This document shows positions 32,617 through 45,523 of a stretch of DNA of 64,000 nt, piece after piece. Under the pieces are notes generated by a model. That model ran no database searches. It saw only the letters and a list, made by a program, of their open reading frames with translations, and had not been told where the DNA came from. This stretch comes from Punica granatum (lineage: Eukaryota > Streptophyta > Magnoliopsida > Myrtales > Lythraceae): positions 16,463,699-16,527,698 of the forward strand of contig NC_045127.1 in assembly GCF_007655135.1 (NCBI RefSeq). The letters run 5' to 3'. The position numbers and the translations under genes are program-made. How positions within the stretch are numbered: position 1 is the first letter of the stretch; each line of letters begins with the position of its first letter.

Positions 32617-35539
32617 CTAATATGGTTGCTGAAAATATATCCTAGGAGAAAGTATGGCATTAGTGATTCTGCAGGCATCCCGTAAAAAGTTGTGTCCATC
32701 TTAGTTGGAGCTGTTAACCCTGACAACAACGAGGCCATGTATGGTCGGTTGCTAGCCAAATATGTTGTTCACCAGTTGAAAGTTCCTTTTGGGTGTACTA
32801 AGAACTTATTACCCATGGTTTTTGTTGATATGGTGTACTCATGCTAATGACTACTTATGCAAATGGCTGGACAGTCTTATAAAGAACCATGACTACTTGA
32901 TAGAGTGATCATAATTTTTGCACGAAATGTCCGGCTGTGGAAAATAAGATCCAAGTGAACTACCAATTCACCCTTATGCATTTTCTACCATTTTCAAGTT
33001 CAAGGAATGATTGCAGAGAAAATTCGTACAACTTCAATAGGAAAAATTTTCCTAGAGATAAAAGAAAATCCAATATCCTGTGTACCTACCAGATATTCTT
33101 TTTGTTGCTAAAACAAGAGCCATGCTGCATCTTCCAACTCAATATGCTGGAAGTGTGGTTCCAGGTTTAATTACACACCTACTTGGTATGTAGTTGATTA
33201 AAATCCGTTGAACTCTTTAGAAGTTTGATAAATGCAGTTCATTGGTTTAGTAATATTCATTAGACATAAGCACCAAAGAGGGGGATACACCTGCACATTG
33301 TTCAACAAGAATCGTGTGCATTGATAACAAATTATTGCATTCATGTATCTAACAAATAGAATGATGTAATGTGAGATAAGAATTTGTAAGCAATTGTCGC
33401 ATCCGTTACAGACAGTCAGTGTCAGTAAGGAGTAAGTTAGACAGTCTGATGTGAACGTAAGATTTTGTTTTTCCTTATTTAGTGTCCTATATATCATTCT
33501 TCGACATCTTCACGAGTTATCCTAGGTTGTGTTTGGTCAATCAGATATAAGGGTGGATGTAATTTCTCAAATTGTTATTCGGTGTTTAGTGACCATTGAG
33601 ATAGAATATTGGGGAAGATATAACAAAATTACTTATTAAGGAACAAATCCTACTTAAACGGAGGTTTGAACTTTGAGGCGGATTAGTATATAAATTTGGC
33701 CAAATGACAAACATACCTGCTCTACAGGGATTTGATTTACAGCTTTGCCATTACAATGGGAGAGCATTTGACAGGGGCAGTGGGATAGCATGAGAAAATC
33801 TCCAAGCTGTGGTAGCTCAATGCCGGCCATCAGCCCCGATTTGTGCTTCAAAAGACAATACAAGATATGTACAGATTTGCCATTTGTGCTTCGTATATTC
33901 AGATTATTTCTCATGTGATGTTCCAAACACAACATTAGAATCTCAATCCTATCATATCCCAATTGAATATCCTGTCCCGTTTTAGTAACCAAACATTGTC
34001 TGCCCTGGCCAAATGCATTTAATTTACGGCTGCTTCTTCCGTGCATATTTTTTGTTTTTTCACATCATACGTAACTAATTTATACCTTAGATCCCCCTCA
34101 ATCTAATTTGGACCGTCCATTTTTATAAGTTTTAAAATTACAAAAACACTGTAAAAAATCACGACATAATCCCTTTGTTATATAAAATGTGATTTTTGTC
34201 AACAATTCTTTCCATCAGTCTTCAATCCCATCACAAATCCGGATTGATGATGTGGATTCCTATTATTACGCCACGTGTAATATTAAACCAAACCACTTAA
34301 GCAAATTGAGTTACAAGAAGCTCAATCAAATGGTTTAATCAAATGGTTTTCCACTCTCCCAACTATACGGTTTAATCGCAGCCAGAGAAGAGGGAGCGAG
34401 TGACCGTTAGGTCACAGTGGTGCTCCGTAAGATTAGCCTCATACATAATTGCTAGTGAGTCTATTTGTTCTTAGTTTTTCCATTGATTCGATTTTGTTTG
34501 ACCGTCGATGAGCTCCTTACCTTTCCTTCGTGAATTCTGTTAGCTATCGCAAGAATGTAGCGATTGAAGAGCTATTGCTCAGCATTGCTTCGCGTATTAA
34601 TTATTGATGCCGTTGTCGACTATTGCTGGGGACATCACTCATCAAAAGCTTTTTCAAGATATTCCTATTTCAAAGCCTTTTTGGATGTCTTTGTTTTCCT
34701 CATAGTGCACACGTCCTACCGTTGGTTACTTTATAAACTGTCTGAATTGGCTTCACTGGGGTCTTGAAACTAAGCGAGGTTGATTGGAGCAATCGGGTTT
34801 TTTTCATCTAGGGTTCTGGTAGAGCGGCAGGTGGGTGCTCCTTATGGTCTTTATTATTAGGCTCCAAGTAGGTTGTGTGCTCGGATTTCTTCTTCTTACT
34901 CTTCAATACAATGAAACAACCCATGTTGTAATTGAAGCTCAGAAACCTTGAACAAGATGATGCCTTTATTTCTCTGTATTTGAACATGGCTAATTTGTGA
35001 TAACATTGAAGGACTACAAGATGAAAATATGAAAGTAAATAAGAGAAATACTTAAAAATATATATATGTAAAATAGACGGCTCATATTAAATGAGAGGAT
35101 TTAAGGCTTATATCGATTTTGTTGCTATTCGTGGAATTTTCTTTCCTTTTCATTTCAGTCTGATATTCTTCTTTGTCTTTTTTTTGTTTTTTCACAGGTT
35201 ATCACCTCTCCAGAGTCCATATTGATAGGCACTTTTTTACTATGTTGAACATATATATATGATTTTTCTTCTTGTATGTGGTATATATTGTATCAACAAT
35301 ATGAAAATAAAATTGCATGGGGAATTCTGTGAAGATGCTTGTCGAGTTAATGGTTCACATTAGGAAAGGATTTATCTTATTTGCTTAACATGTAAACTTG
35401 TGCTTCAATGTATGTAATTTCGCTCAACTTTAGTAAAAGTGACCCAAATATGGATCCTAATCGCAGAATCTTTACTGTCCTGATAAATATACCGATTTAC
35501 AATAGAAATCCTGATTGTTGAGAATACATAGAATTGTGT
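32617..35539. other. Downstream region of the Lys-rich gene; possible MITE; no gene seen
   Basis: 32660-32845 contains a 56-codon open stretch (NPDNNEAMYGRLLAKYVVHQ) after in-frame stops, possibly a decayed tail of the gene. About 33524-33995 has GTTGTGTTTGGT at one end and inverted ATGTTTGGTTAC at the other, suggesting a MITE; the 130-codon minus frame at 33654-34046 lies across it. 34100-35539 shows nothing I recognise. Confidence 0.35.
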
Positions 35540-37520
35540 TCTGAGGAGTTCATCCATCGATTACCGGCCAGCCTCAACAAAATGGTCAAATCGCTCGAAA
35601 AAACCAAATGACCTTCTGCAGTCCCAAATTTATGGGAACCTTGACCGACCCTTCTGCAATGCCTATTCCCACCAGGATATGGCGAATTTCAGTGAACAAA
35701 TCCCATCATGGCAGCACTTCTAATCAACACAACGGTACTATGTGGAAGAGACGTACAACAATGCAGCTTCCAACAACACCCAAACGAACGAGGAGGCGGG
35801 CCTTATCATGCCTCCGCCAGAGCCATGAGTATGATAGCTTGGAACTGTCGTGGACTTGGTGGCAGCCTGACAGTTCGAAATCTATGCCATCTAATAAATA
35901 AGCACCGCCCTAGCATGGTGTTTCTTGCTGAAACGAAGTCCAATTCTCAAAGATGCAACGAGATAGCGCAAAGATGTAGTTTGATGGCATCCATGTGGTA
36001 GAGGCACAGAACCAGGCTGAAGGACTTTGCTTACTCTGGCACTCTGAACTCCAGGTAACTATTATATCATAATCTCCTCAATACATCCATGCTAAGATTC
36101 GTCATCGGATCTTGCCCTGTGATTGGCTGCCCTCTTGCGTCTATGATCCACCCGATATTGCCCCGAAACATGCTTTCCAGATTGAACTTAAAAATTATGC
36201 TGACTCTATTACTTGTCCATGGGCACTTATTGGTGATTTTAATGACATTCATAGTGCTTCTGACAAGCGTTGGGGACGCAACTTTGCTTCCTCCTCCCTT
36301 GCTTTCTTGGATGATTTCCTTAGTCACTCAGGTTGTGTGGATGTGGTTTCGTCAGCAATCCTTTTACTTGGAGGAACAAAAGATGGGGTGCCTTCATAAA
36401 ACAACGCCTTGATAGAGCCATTGCCAATGGGGAATGGAGGCTCCACTTCCCAAAGGCAGGGGTTACTCACCTCCCGTGCGTCAATTCCGATCACAATACC
36501 CTCCTCCTTAAACTGTGGTTAGAAGCTTCAAATAGACCAAGGCCCTTTAGATTCGAGGAAGCGTGGACTCGCGATCCCAAATCCTCCAATATCATTCAAA
36601 AAGCCTGGTCTATCTTTATAAAGGGTTCCCATGCTTTTAAACTCTCTAGTAAGATCAAGTTTGCTAAAAAAGAACTCAGGGCTTGGAATATAAGTTGCTT
36701 TGGTTTTTGTGATGAAAAAATTGCAGAACTTTATCAAAAAAATAGACGAGCTCCAACGCGAAGACCAGCAACTAGTTGATCAAGATCAAGAGGCTCGAGT
36801 ACAAGCTGAACTTGATGAATACCTTCTCCGAAGAGATATCATATGGCGGCAAAAATCTAGAAAACTATGGCTTAATGTGGCTTGCCATATCAATCGTCAT
36901 TAGTGACCATTTGCTAGGGTTGTGCACAGGGCGATTTGGTGTGGGTATGGGAAAAGTTTTAGGGGATCCACAGGTTTTTATTTTAAAAGCCATCTTCGAG
37001 AACCGACCGAAATCAAGAAGAAAAATCGACCCTCCACAGATCAATTTTTTTGGGGTTGGTTCTCGGGTAGCTCGAATACAACAAAGATTTAAAAGAAAAA
37101 TTTAGTAAAAAACACAAAAAGATAATTCTCTATTGATCACACGAAATTTTAACAGAAATAACTTCATTGATATAATTAAAACTCTATAACATCACTATCA
37201 CTACATAAAACTAAAGGGTCCATACGGGTCAAAGCTTTATCAAACACAAAATCCATACAAACAACATAAGTTTGGATACGTTCGTGGCAAACAGGTTTTC
37301 AACTTTGAAACCCGAAACTGTATTCAAATCCGACCTAAAAAAAGTAAACCAACCTTAGAACCGAACTAGGTTATGAAAAACCCGAAGATTTGGATCGATT
37401 TGGGGCAGGTCGACTGTAATTTTCGGGTTTTTCAGGTTTTTTTGAATAGCCCTATTGTTTGCTATGTGTCATCTGATAACGGCCGTATCAGCAAAACTGA
37501 CCATATTTTGGATTGATGCT
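35540..37520 (+). mobile_element. LINE fragment with endonuclease domain, 3' part missing
   Basis: ORF2 begins at ATG 35825 with MIAWNCRGLGG, then LAETKSNSQ, LIGDFNDIHSASDKRWG (about 36220-36270, shifted frame), TWRNKRWGAFIKQRLDRA and SDHNTLLL (36480-36510). These are the successive motifs of a plant LINE apurinic endonuclease-like domain, ending around WRQKSRKLW (36848). Upstream 35540-35820 may be the end of ORF1. Frameshifts split it, a hAT-like element (36915-37454) interrupts it, and LINE-like sequence (SSDNGRISKTDHILD) seems to resume at 37463 before ending near 37520. No RT domain follows, unusual for LINE copies, which normally lose their 5' end. Confidence 0.85.
36915..37454. mobile_element. 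hAT-like MITE (540 bp) inside the LINE fragment
   Basis: Left end TAGGGTTGTGCAC, right end TGAATAGCCCTA (inverse TAGGGCTATTCA), typical of hAT-type ends. The flanking 8-mers CCATTTGC (36907-36914) and TTGTTTGC (37455-37462) match at 5 of 8, so this would be an old, decayed target duplication. The interior has repeated AACCCGAA / TTCGGGTT motifs and no transposase. Confidence 0.5.
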
Positions 37521-37689
37521 AAATGAGACAAAAAATGACAAACTATTGTGATTAGACGTAAAAAAAAATATAAAATTAGTGTATTTCTTAACTAAAAATT
37601 ATAATTTGTAATAAAATGTAAAATAAAAATGTAAAGTTTTTTTGGACATTTATCTTTTTTTTTTATTATTTAATTTATAAATTTATTCT

Positions 37690-38621
37690 TTTTAAATTTT
37701 TTTAATCTTTCACGGAAAAGAAAGAAGCCGTTCTCCGTTCTCTTCACATTCGGATCGTTCTTCCTTCTGCAGAGACGGAGTTGTCCTCCGGTACGGCTGC
37801 TTCCCGAAACCCAGAGAATCAGTGGCAGTCCTTCCTCACCCTTTCCGCCTTGCCGGCAGACGGCTTCTTCTCCACCTTGCCGGCATCCTCTTCTCTCTGT
37901 TTCCTCCATCTCCACCTGCTCACTGAGCTTCACGGTCTTTGCCAACAGCATCGTCCTCACCGAATCTGAGCTTGTTCAGCCTTACAGAATCCGACAGGTA
38001 GAGAATGGATGAACAAGTTCTTGAATATTGAATTCGTGATGGCAAATGATTCATTAGGATTTAGCTAATGCAAATCTCGGTCGGATTCTTGGGGAAACAG
38101 AGAGGCAGAAAGAAACTTGTGAGTGCTGCCTGCCGAGAATTGAAATTGAGAACTGATTTGAGATTTGTGGAGAATTGGATTGAGAATTTCGTTCCCCAGT
38201 GCACTGCAGCAGATCAGTCTGCAGGCGCTTCGTTGATTTCTCTTCTCTCCGGGGTGGCTCTTTGATCTTCATCTCCCGTTGCGATCGCTGCTTGATTTGA
38301 GGAAACTAATTCACATACACTCCACCTGAGCTGCCGTCTCATTGCATGGTCGGCATTGCTGCAGGTACTCGGTTGTTGTTTCTGATCTTAGGTTCGGTCA
38401 TTGTTTTTGGATGTGGATCTAGATTCAAGCTTAGTAACTAATAATCGAAGTTATGCTAAAAATTAATGTTTGGTAGTGAACCTGCAGCGGATTCGCTTTG
38501 TGTTATTGTATCTTTTCGAAGGTTTGATCATGGTGCTGTAGAAGTTTGATCGACTTATGATGAAATGTTTGCTTCTGTGTTTACAGGCAATCATATTTAG
38601 ACTTCGCAATTGAACAAGCCG
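37690..38621 (+). promoter_or_regulatory. VPS52 promoter and 5' UTR with leader intron
   Basis: CT-rich leader-like sequence (37725-37995) ends at a GACAG|GTAGAG donor near 37998, and TTTACAG at 38580-38586 is a good acceptor 35 bp before the start codon. This suggests a leader intron of about 590 bp. The transcription start is not visible. LINE and hAT remnants end about 170 bp upstream of the leader. Confidence 0.45.
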
Positions 38622-41600
38622 ATGGCTGAGATAGCAAACCTGGTAAGTTGCTTGTTGTCTATTACAAAATGATACCAAAATATGCTTCCCAGATAGTGTC
38701 TTGGTAGTGAGGGATGTACAGCCGTGACTGGAGGAGTTAGAAACTTCATTTAAAATCAAGAGGGGAAGTAATGGAGGGACTAGAATTCCCTGTAACTCAG
38801 TGCCGTATGAGCACTTCTGTCTGTACCTTGGTGTCTACAGATCTCGCACCTTTAAAATTTCTTTTCTTTTTTGTTTTTTTTCCCTGGCTTAAAATTTTTT
38901 GCTTGAGGTATCATGATATTATGATGTAACATATTGTAATCAATCATCCTCTCTCTCTCTCTCTCGTCCATGTGTTTAGGGTCATTCTTTTGGTGAGTTG
39001 CCGGATGCACAGAAGAGCATATTTGACTTGGGAGAATTTGTTGGGGACTTAACCATTGAGGATGATGCCAGCAGGTATGTCTTCTTATGTGTGGAAGCTT
39101 GTATTGTAAGATTGCTTAAATCTCCTTTTTAAGCTACCATAGGAGGATCTTTTGACGTGGCAGCTTTGATTATTTAGAGATTGTATGTTAGAGTTGCAGT
39201 TCCCTGGTTTTGGTAGCCAACATGACTTAAAAATATGAAATTTCTATTCCTGTAACATTATCTAAAAAAATTGCCTTTTTGGTTGCTACCACTATTTCAT
39301 TCTTTTGGCCTTTCCTTTTTACAGTGATGATGTGTCTCTAGAAGGACTTCAACAAGAACTTGAAGAGTGCAAGAATGATGATGTAAGACCCGTTTCTTGG
39401 TTTCTAATACGTGCTCTCACAAAATGGACATTCTTATGTTACCTTGGTATCTAAATTATTATGTGACTAGGTCAAGTTTTACTTCATCAAATCTTGGCTA
39501 GACTTTTTACAAGGATTTCGGGTTATATAAAGATTTGCATTGGTATTTGCACTATTAATTTTGTGACTTGAGAATATTAAGATTAAATAGTAGTATCATA
39601 AGTATGATATCTGGCTGCTGTTACTTGTTTATCCGTAAATGAAATTCTATGATAAAAAGAAAAGAAATTACATTCCTTACATATTTTTATTTGCACTTTT
39701 TCCAGGACAGTGTTTAGTTAAGTGGTAGTAAATCTCCCCCTTCATAATATATCTTTTGGTGTGAGACTGGTTTTGTCAAAACTGCCTCCTTTCACTATTT
39801 AAGTGCTTCAAGTGATGAAATATTTTTACTCTCATGCTATTGACTTAGACTACCTATATGTGGTGGATCTATTGTACTTTGACTGTTAATTTTGTGTGGT
39901 TGCCCACCCATATGTGTAATTTGATGCATGAGTATTGTATCTTTGTGTTCTTGTCCTGTTTGGATGTACGTTCGTGAGGAAAAGGCAGCATGAATAATAG
40001 AAATCTTTGTCAGAAATTTCTCTAAATTAATATCATTTAGGGAGCTTTCGAGAAAACTGCAACTTTTGAACTTTTTTTTATAGGATGTACAACGCTCTGG
40101 GGTCATGTCATTTCCTTGTGCTTATCCACTAACTTGAGTAGGGATGATTCTCAACTGAAAATATGGCATGCACTTGGTAAGGATGCTCGTCTAACAAATA
40201 CTATTCGATCTAGAGGTTTGTGGTTTAGACTTTCATTTTTTTCTTTTAGCTAAACAATTATTAACGAAAAAGTTCAACTTCGTTAGCGATGCAAGAAACT
40301 CTTCTTGTAGAGCTGTTACTATAGTTTGTATGTTTTATTTCAATTCCCCAGGATCATCTGGACATGCTTCTTTCTATGTTCTATTTGTTTGCTTTTGTTG
40401 TGTTTTCTATCCCCAACTCATGCATTTATTTTCACCTTTATTTTTGCATATGATGATAATTCCCTCACAAAGGAACCACGCCACGTCTATTTACAGTATT
40501 ACTAGATTCTCGCTTAACCTATTGTAGCAATTTTGTGTAGCTGCTTTCTTTTTTTACTCTTCCTATCTTTGAGAGGCCCCAAATTATGTTCATATTGCTG
40601 ATTAGAATATTCCTAATTTTTGTAGGTGGTGGCAAACATATTGTCTAAAGGTACAAAACTGAGGGAATACACAAAAGGGGTGGAGAACAATCTACGACAA
40701 GTCGAATTGGACTCCATTCAGGTTCGTGGTTATTCTCAACTTCCACTGGGCTTTTGGCCTTTCAATTGGTTAAGTCATAACAAGCTTGGTTTGATTCGTT
40801 GAGAAACTATTTTAGGCTTTGGTAATCTTCATCGTTCTGGCCATGGCCAGTAGAACTTACATAAAAAATGTTTCATATGCTTACTTGTCAGCAAAAGATT
40901 TTATTATCTAATGTGTAAGTAGAAAAATCGCCTACACAAGCCTCGAGGGGTTGTGGGTTTGTTGTCAGGAGTTTGCATGTTGCCTGCATTTTGGCACTCT
41001 TTTCATTTTTAATGGGAAAAGCCGCACCTGCCTACCCACAAGAAATGCCAATTCTATGTTTGCGAGCCTAACCATAAGAGCTAGTTCTGAAGATCTGGGG
41101 CAAGGATTTCATTTTTAAAAAATAAGATCAGATGTATTAGTGAGCTTCTTGTGGATTGCCATATAATTTAACACATGCATGTGATCATTGATCAAATTTA
41201 TAAAAGTATTTTATCTTAAGAAAAAGAAAAATCCAAACTCCAAACTAAACAGTCATGGTGATAAAATAGGTTCTTATTCACAGATTTGAAATTAGATTCT
41301 CTCAGTACATAATTATTTGGTTCATATTCACTTATTCAGTGAAATGAACAATTTCAACTCAATAAATAAAAGCCATTTAAAAGTTGAGTGTATGAACTTA
41401 TGTTCCTTTGTCTGTTCCGTGGATCTTATTTACTTTCATACTTCAGTTTTCCCCTAGAAAATGCATACGTGGCACGTATTACCTGATATTCGTCTGGGCG
41501 GGATGAGTGGGCGCACCAAAATTAGATAAAACATAACGAAATAAGATTGATCTCTTTTCCCTAAAATTAATGTTAACTTTCTTTTCCCTAAACCGTTCCT

Positions 41601-44600
41601 TTTACTCCTTTCCGAACATCAAAATATTCCCTATTCGTTTTGCACCTTGGCGCTGAAGACTGATTGGAAGGAAAAAAGTGACCGAAAATTTTTTTATGTT
41701 AGTTTTAAGGGGAAAAAAAAAGTTAACGTCTTATTATGTCTTTTAATGTTGTTGCCTGCTCATCTAACTTAGATTTTGTTCTCATGTGCCGCTTTGCAAA
41801 AAATACCGAGTAGATGTGCCAAGGTAAGATTAAACGGGGAAATTGACAGATTAGCTTGATTTATGATAATAAAGGTAAAACCATGTGATTTTAATTTTCA
41901 TTTTTTAAACATTTGGATTTCTTTCTTTCGGAAAAAATGGCAAACCACATGATTTTATATGCAATTTACCTTCTAACAAATGAGTTTCTGTTATTCGTAT
42001 TAACAGCTACTCTAGGAAACTCTTAAGGAAAATAATAGGGCAGGCCTCTTTCAAAGCAGGGAAATCTACTCTGCCAAACCTACAACTCCTCAGGGTGGCC
42101 AAAGGAGAAAAAAAAAACTTATATAATGGAAAAAATGAAGGGCCTCTTTTGAGTCAGGAATCATCCCGTACTCACTAGAAGCAAGTACCATAATACCAAC
42201 TGGGACTCTCTGGAAGAATATAATATTTTATATTAGACAAGCTGTCCAGATTCTCATACTATGGTAGTTAACAAATGCTATCATGAAGGATCATTAGTAT
42301 TTTAATAGTCAAAAGTTTGTGCAAATCATGCTGTCTCTGTTATTTAAAGGGAATCTGAATTGTCTTGCAACATTTCCTGGCAATGTGCCAAACCCCTTAG
42401 ATGCTTTTTAATGACTTGGAGATAAAATTGTAAGGCTGATCTTAAATCATCTGATTGGGTTCATGAATACTTCCATGAAGTAGGTTATATCAACACAGTT
42501 GGTAAATACTCCCCCCGGAACATGGAATGTAGCAGTAGTTACGCAGTTGGAGGTTTATTCGGCATAACCTTCGTAAAACCACCATAAATGGAAGTGGGCA
42601 ATTATGAAACTAGTACTTGTTCTCAGCTAAATGGTCATCTTTGGTGAAGATTGGACAATTTCAAGTTTCAAGAGCAACTTCTTTCAGGTGGACCCTAAAG
42701 AATAGACTCCCGGAAGTGCATTAAATTCTGAAACGATTCTGATCAAGATGAGGTCCTTGCACAAGCTTAGTTCCAATTCCATCTGACACAGTCCAGCATC
42801 TTGTCTGATGGAAATAAGCGACGAAGCGTTTTTCTTGATTTGGCGAATGCTTATTAATTATGACCTAGGTCTGCATTGCCTACTTGCTTCAGGTAGTTCT
42901 AGAGAAACCGAAAAATGTTAACATGGGTTAAGTTGATCTTGTTGCTCTGATGATGATCTTAATAGATGAACTTTAAAGAACATGGTTACTAAGATTATGA
43001 TGTGTTCTGCTTCCTGTCAGTTTCACCTTCTTAGACATATGGATATTTCCAGTGCTTCAATAAGATGGATGCTGCTTGTATGCTACCGGCTAACTGCAAT
43101 TAATGTCATAAATCTTGGGTTCGAAAGATATGTATATCATGAAGCACTGTCTTTGATCTTCAACTTTCATCCATTTTGAAAAATCATTTTCGCGGAAGGG
43201 ACCTTGCTGATTGTTCTTTCGGATGCATGAGGTGAAAATGTAGTTATGGCACAATTGTTTTAAACAAGTTAGTAAATGAAGAATGTGTTAGTACTTACCT
43301 TAATGTATCTTTTTTCTATTATTTATTTTTATGAGTTAATTCAGAAATACAGCTGCGATAAATCTGTCTCTGCTTCTCCTTTCTGTATTAGTTTTTGGAT
43401 AGAAATTCAAAAAATTTGTTTCATATACTTATTTTTCCTTTTGAATTTCCAGGATTATATAAAAGAAAGTGACAATCTTGTCTCACTCCATGATCAAATT
43501 CGTGAATGTGATGGTATTTTGTCTCAGATGGAGACTCTTCTCAGTGGATTTCAGGTATCTTGCAACTAGCTGAGCAATTTTCCTCTCTCTCTCTCTCTGG
43601 TTAAAAGGGGATCCTAGACCTTTTGTCCTGAAAGGGGAATTGCCAACTGTATTCTACTAGTGTTAAAATTAAAGTTACCTTTGCCTATTCAATTTTTCAT
43701 TTTTGGGCTTCTTTTTTATAATTAAAATAGAAGCTTTCCTTCTATTGTATTAAAAAGAATACATTGTTTGATGATACACCTCAGAAAAGCAGTCTTCCAG
43801 TTTTCTTCTCTCTGTCAAAAAAATGGGCTACGAAGTACTGTACAAGACATGTTGATATAATGCTTAAAACCTGGCACCATAAAACCTTGGTCTACTTATC
43901 TTTATCTCGGATATTGATTTGAACCCTTCTGAGTCTGGGGGCCTTCTCCCCAAATATGTGCATATTGCAAAGTAATAAGGGTTCCCTTAAATTTATTTAC
44001 CCTCTTTCCAAGGCCACTTTTCGGTATCTGTTATTATTATCTAAATATTATCATGATTTAGAGATACTATTAAGAAAATGTCAAATTAATTCAGCCTTAG
44101 CTTCCACTCATTTCAGTTAGAAGAGCTTTCTGAATTTCTAGAGTACTCTTATGCATGGTTCTATCTAGAAGAACTTAAGCGTGAACCAGCTTTCTCTGGA
44201 AGAAGCTTCTTTTTCTTCTCTCTATTTTTCGGTTGGTTAGGAGATCGAAAATAAGGTTTATATGAGTTATTGCACTGAATGTTTTGGGAGGTCAAAATTT
44301 CATCTCATTGATTAAGTGTGTTAGAGTGGCGGTGATCTATTCTTGTGTGAGGCATGAGACCCACCTTAATTTTTACTTCATAGGTCGTCTTTGTTACTGT
44401 AAAACATTTAAGTGTTCAGAGCATGTTTTGAAACAGAAACAAGATTTTACAGTTCTGTGCAAGAATACTTTTTGAAGTGACATGCTAGATGTGAGGATAT
44501 AATTTTTTTCTCTTTTACATATTAAGTTATTGTCCTCAACTTTATGTTTACCACTTAAAAAGTTGTGTTCTTAATTAAACAACTGGCTGTATTAAGAATT

Positions 44601-44867
44601 AGTGAAATTCTGATTCATCATAGTTGGTTCTTTTCGATCAGCCATTTATAAATTGTGAAATATTTATTTAGGCTGAGATCGGTTCCATTAGTTCAGACAT
44701 AAAAATACTACAGGAGAAGTCTATGGATATGGGTCTGAAGCTGAAGAATCGCAAGGTATTCTTACTTTCTATCTCCAAAATGTGAAATTCAATTAGCCGA
44801 TTTTACAAGCATGTTCTGTACTTTTAGCTATGAAGACAGAAGAGAGAAACAGAACAGAAAGAGAGGG

Positions 44868-44898
<31 letters not shown>

Positions 44899-45458
44899 TC
44901 ACAATTAATTTATGATGGTTGGAGGGCGTCAGTTCTTTCCCCTGTATCGGGTAGAATTAAGTACTCTGGGGTTTGAGCCGAGAAAATGTGAGAATATTTC
45001 ATGATTTCAACTGTTGGATTCTTGAGGAAGTCGGACAGGTTTATGAGGAAAACCGAGAGATTGCATTTCTTCCATGATTGAGCATTCCATATATAAATCC
45101 CATCCTAAGTAGTTGTCTAGTAATGAAGGCAAAAGCAAGACTGAATCAAGGGAAGATAAAGTGTAATTAAGCTTCTCAAGTTATCAGTACATGCTAGGTT
45201 TGCAATTCATTGCTCACAAACAATCATCATGCTGCTTACTAATCAATATGACGATTAGGATATTTAGAAACGTCTGACCGGCCAACCACCTCAATATGAA
45301 TAAGCTCCCAGAGTTGTGTATTAGGCACCCTATGAACAGGGGGCAGTGGCTCAACGCTGGCTACCACCGCCCTGGGTGACATCGCTGGCAGCCCTGAGGC
45401 TACGGTATTAGTGCCTCGCCTGTGGCAGTGCTGACTGGTATTGAGCCGCCCCTGATCT

Positions 45459-45523
<65 letters not shown>

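Noticed and set aside
33654..34046. 130-codon minus frame
   Set aside because: Lies across a probable MITE bounded by GTTGTGTTTGGT-like ends; no protein family recognised.
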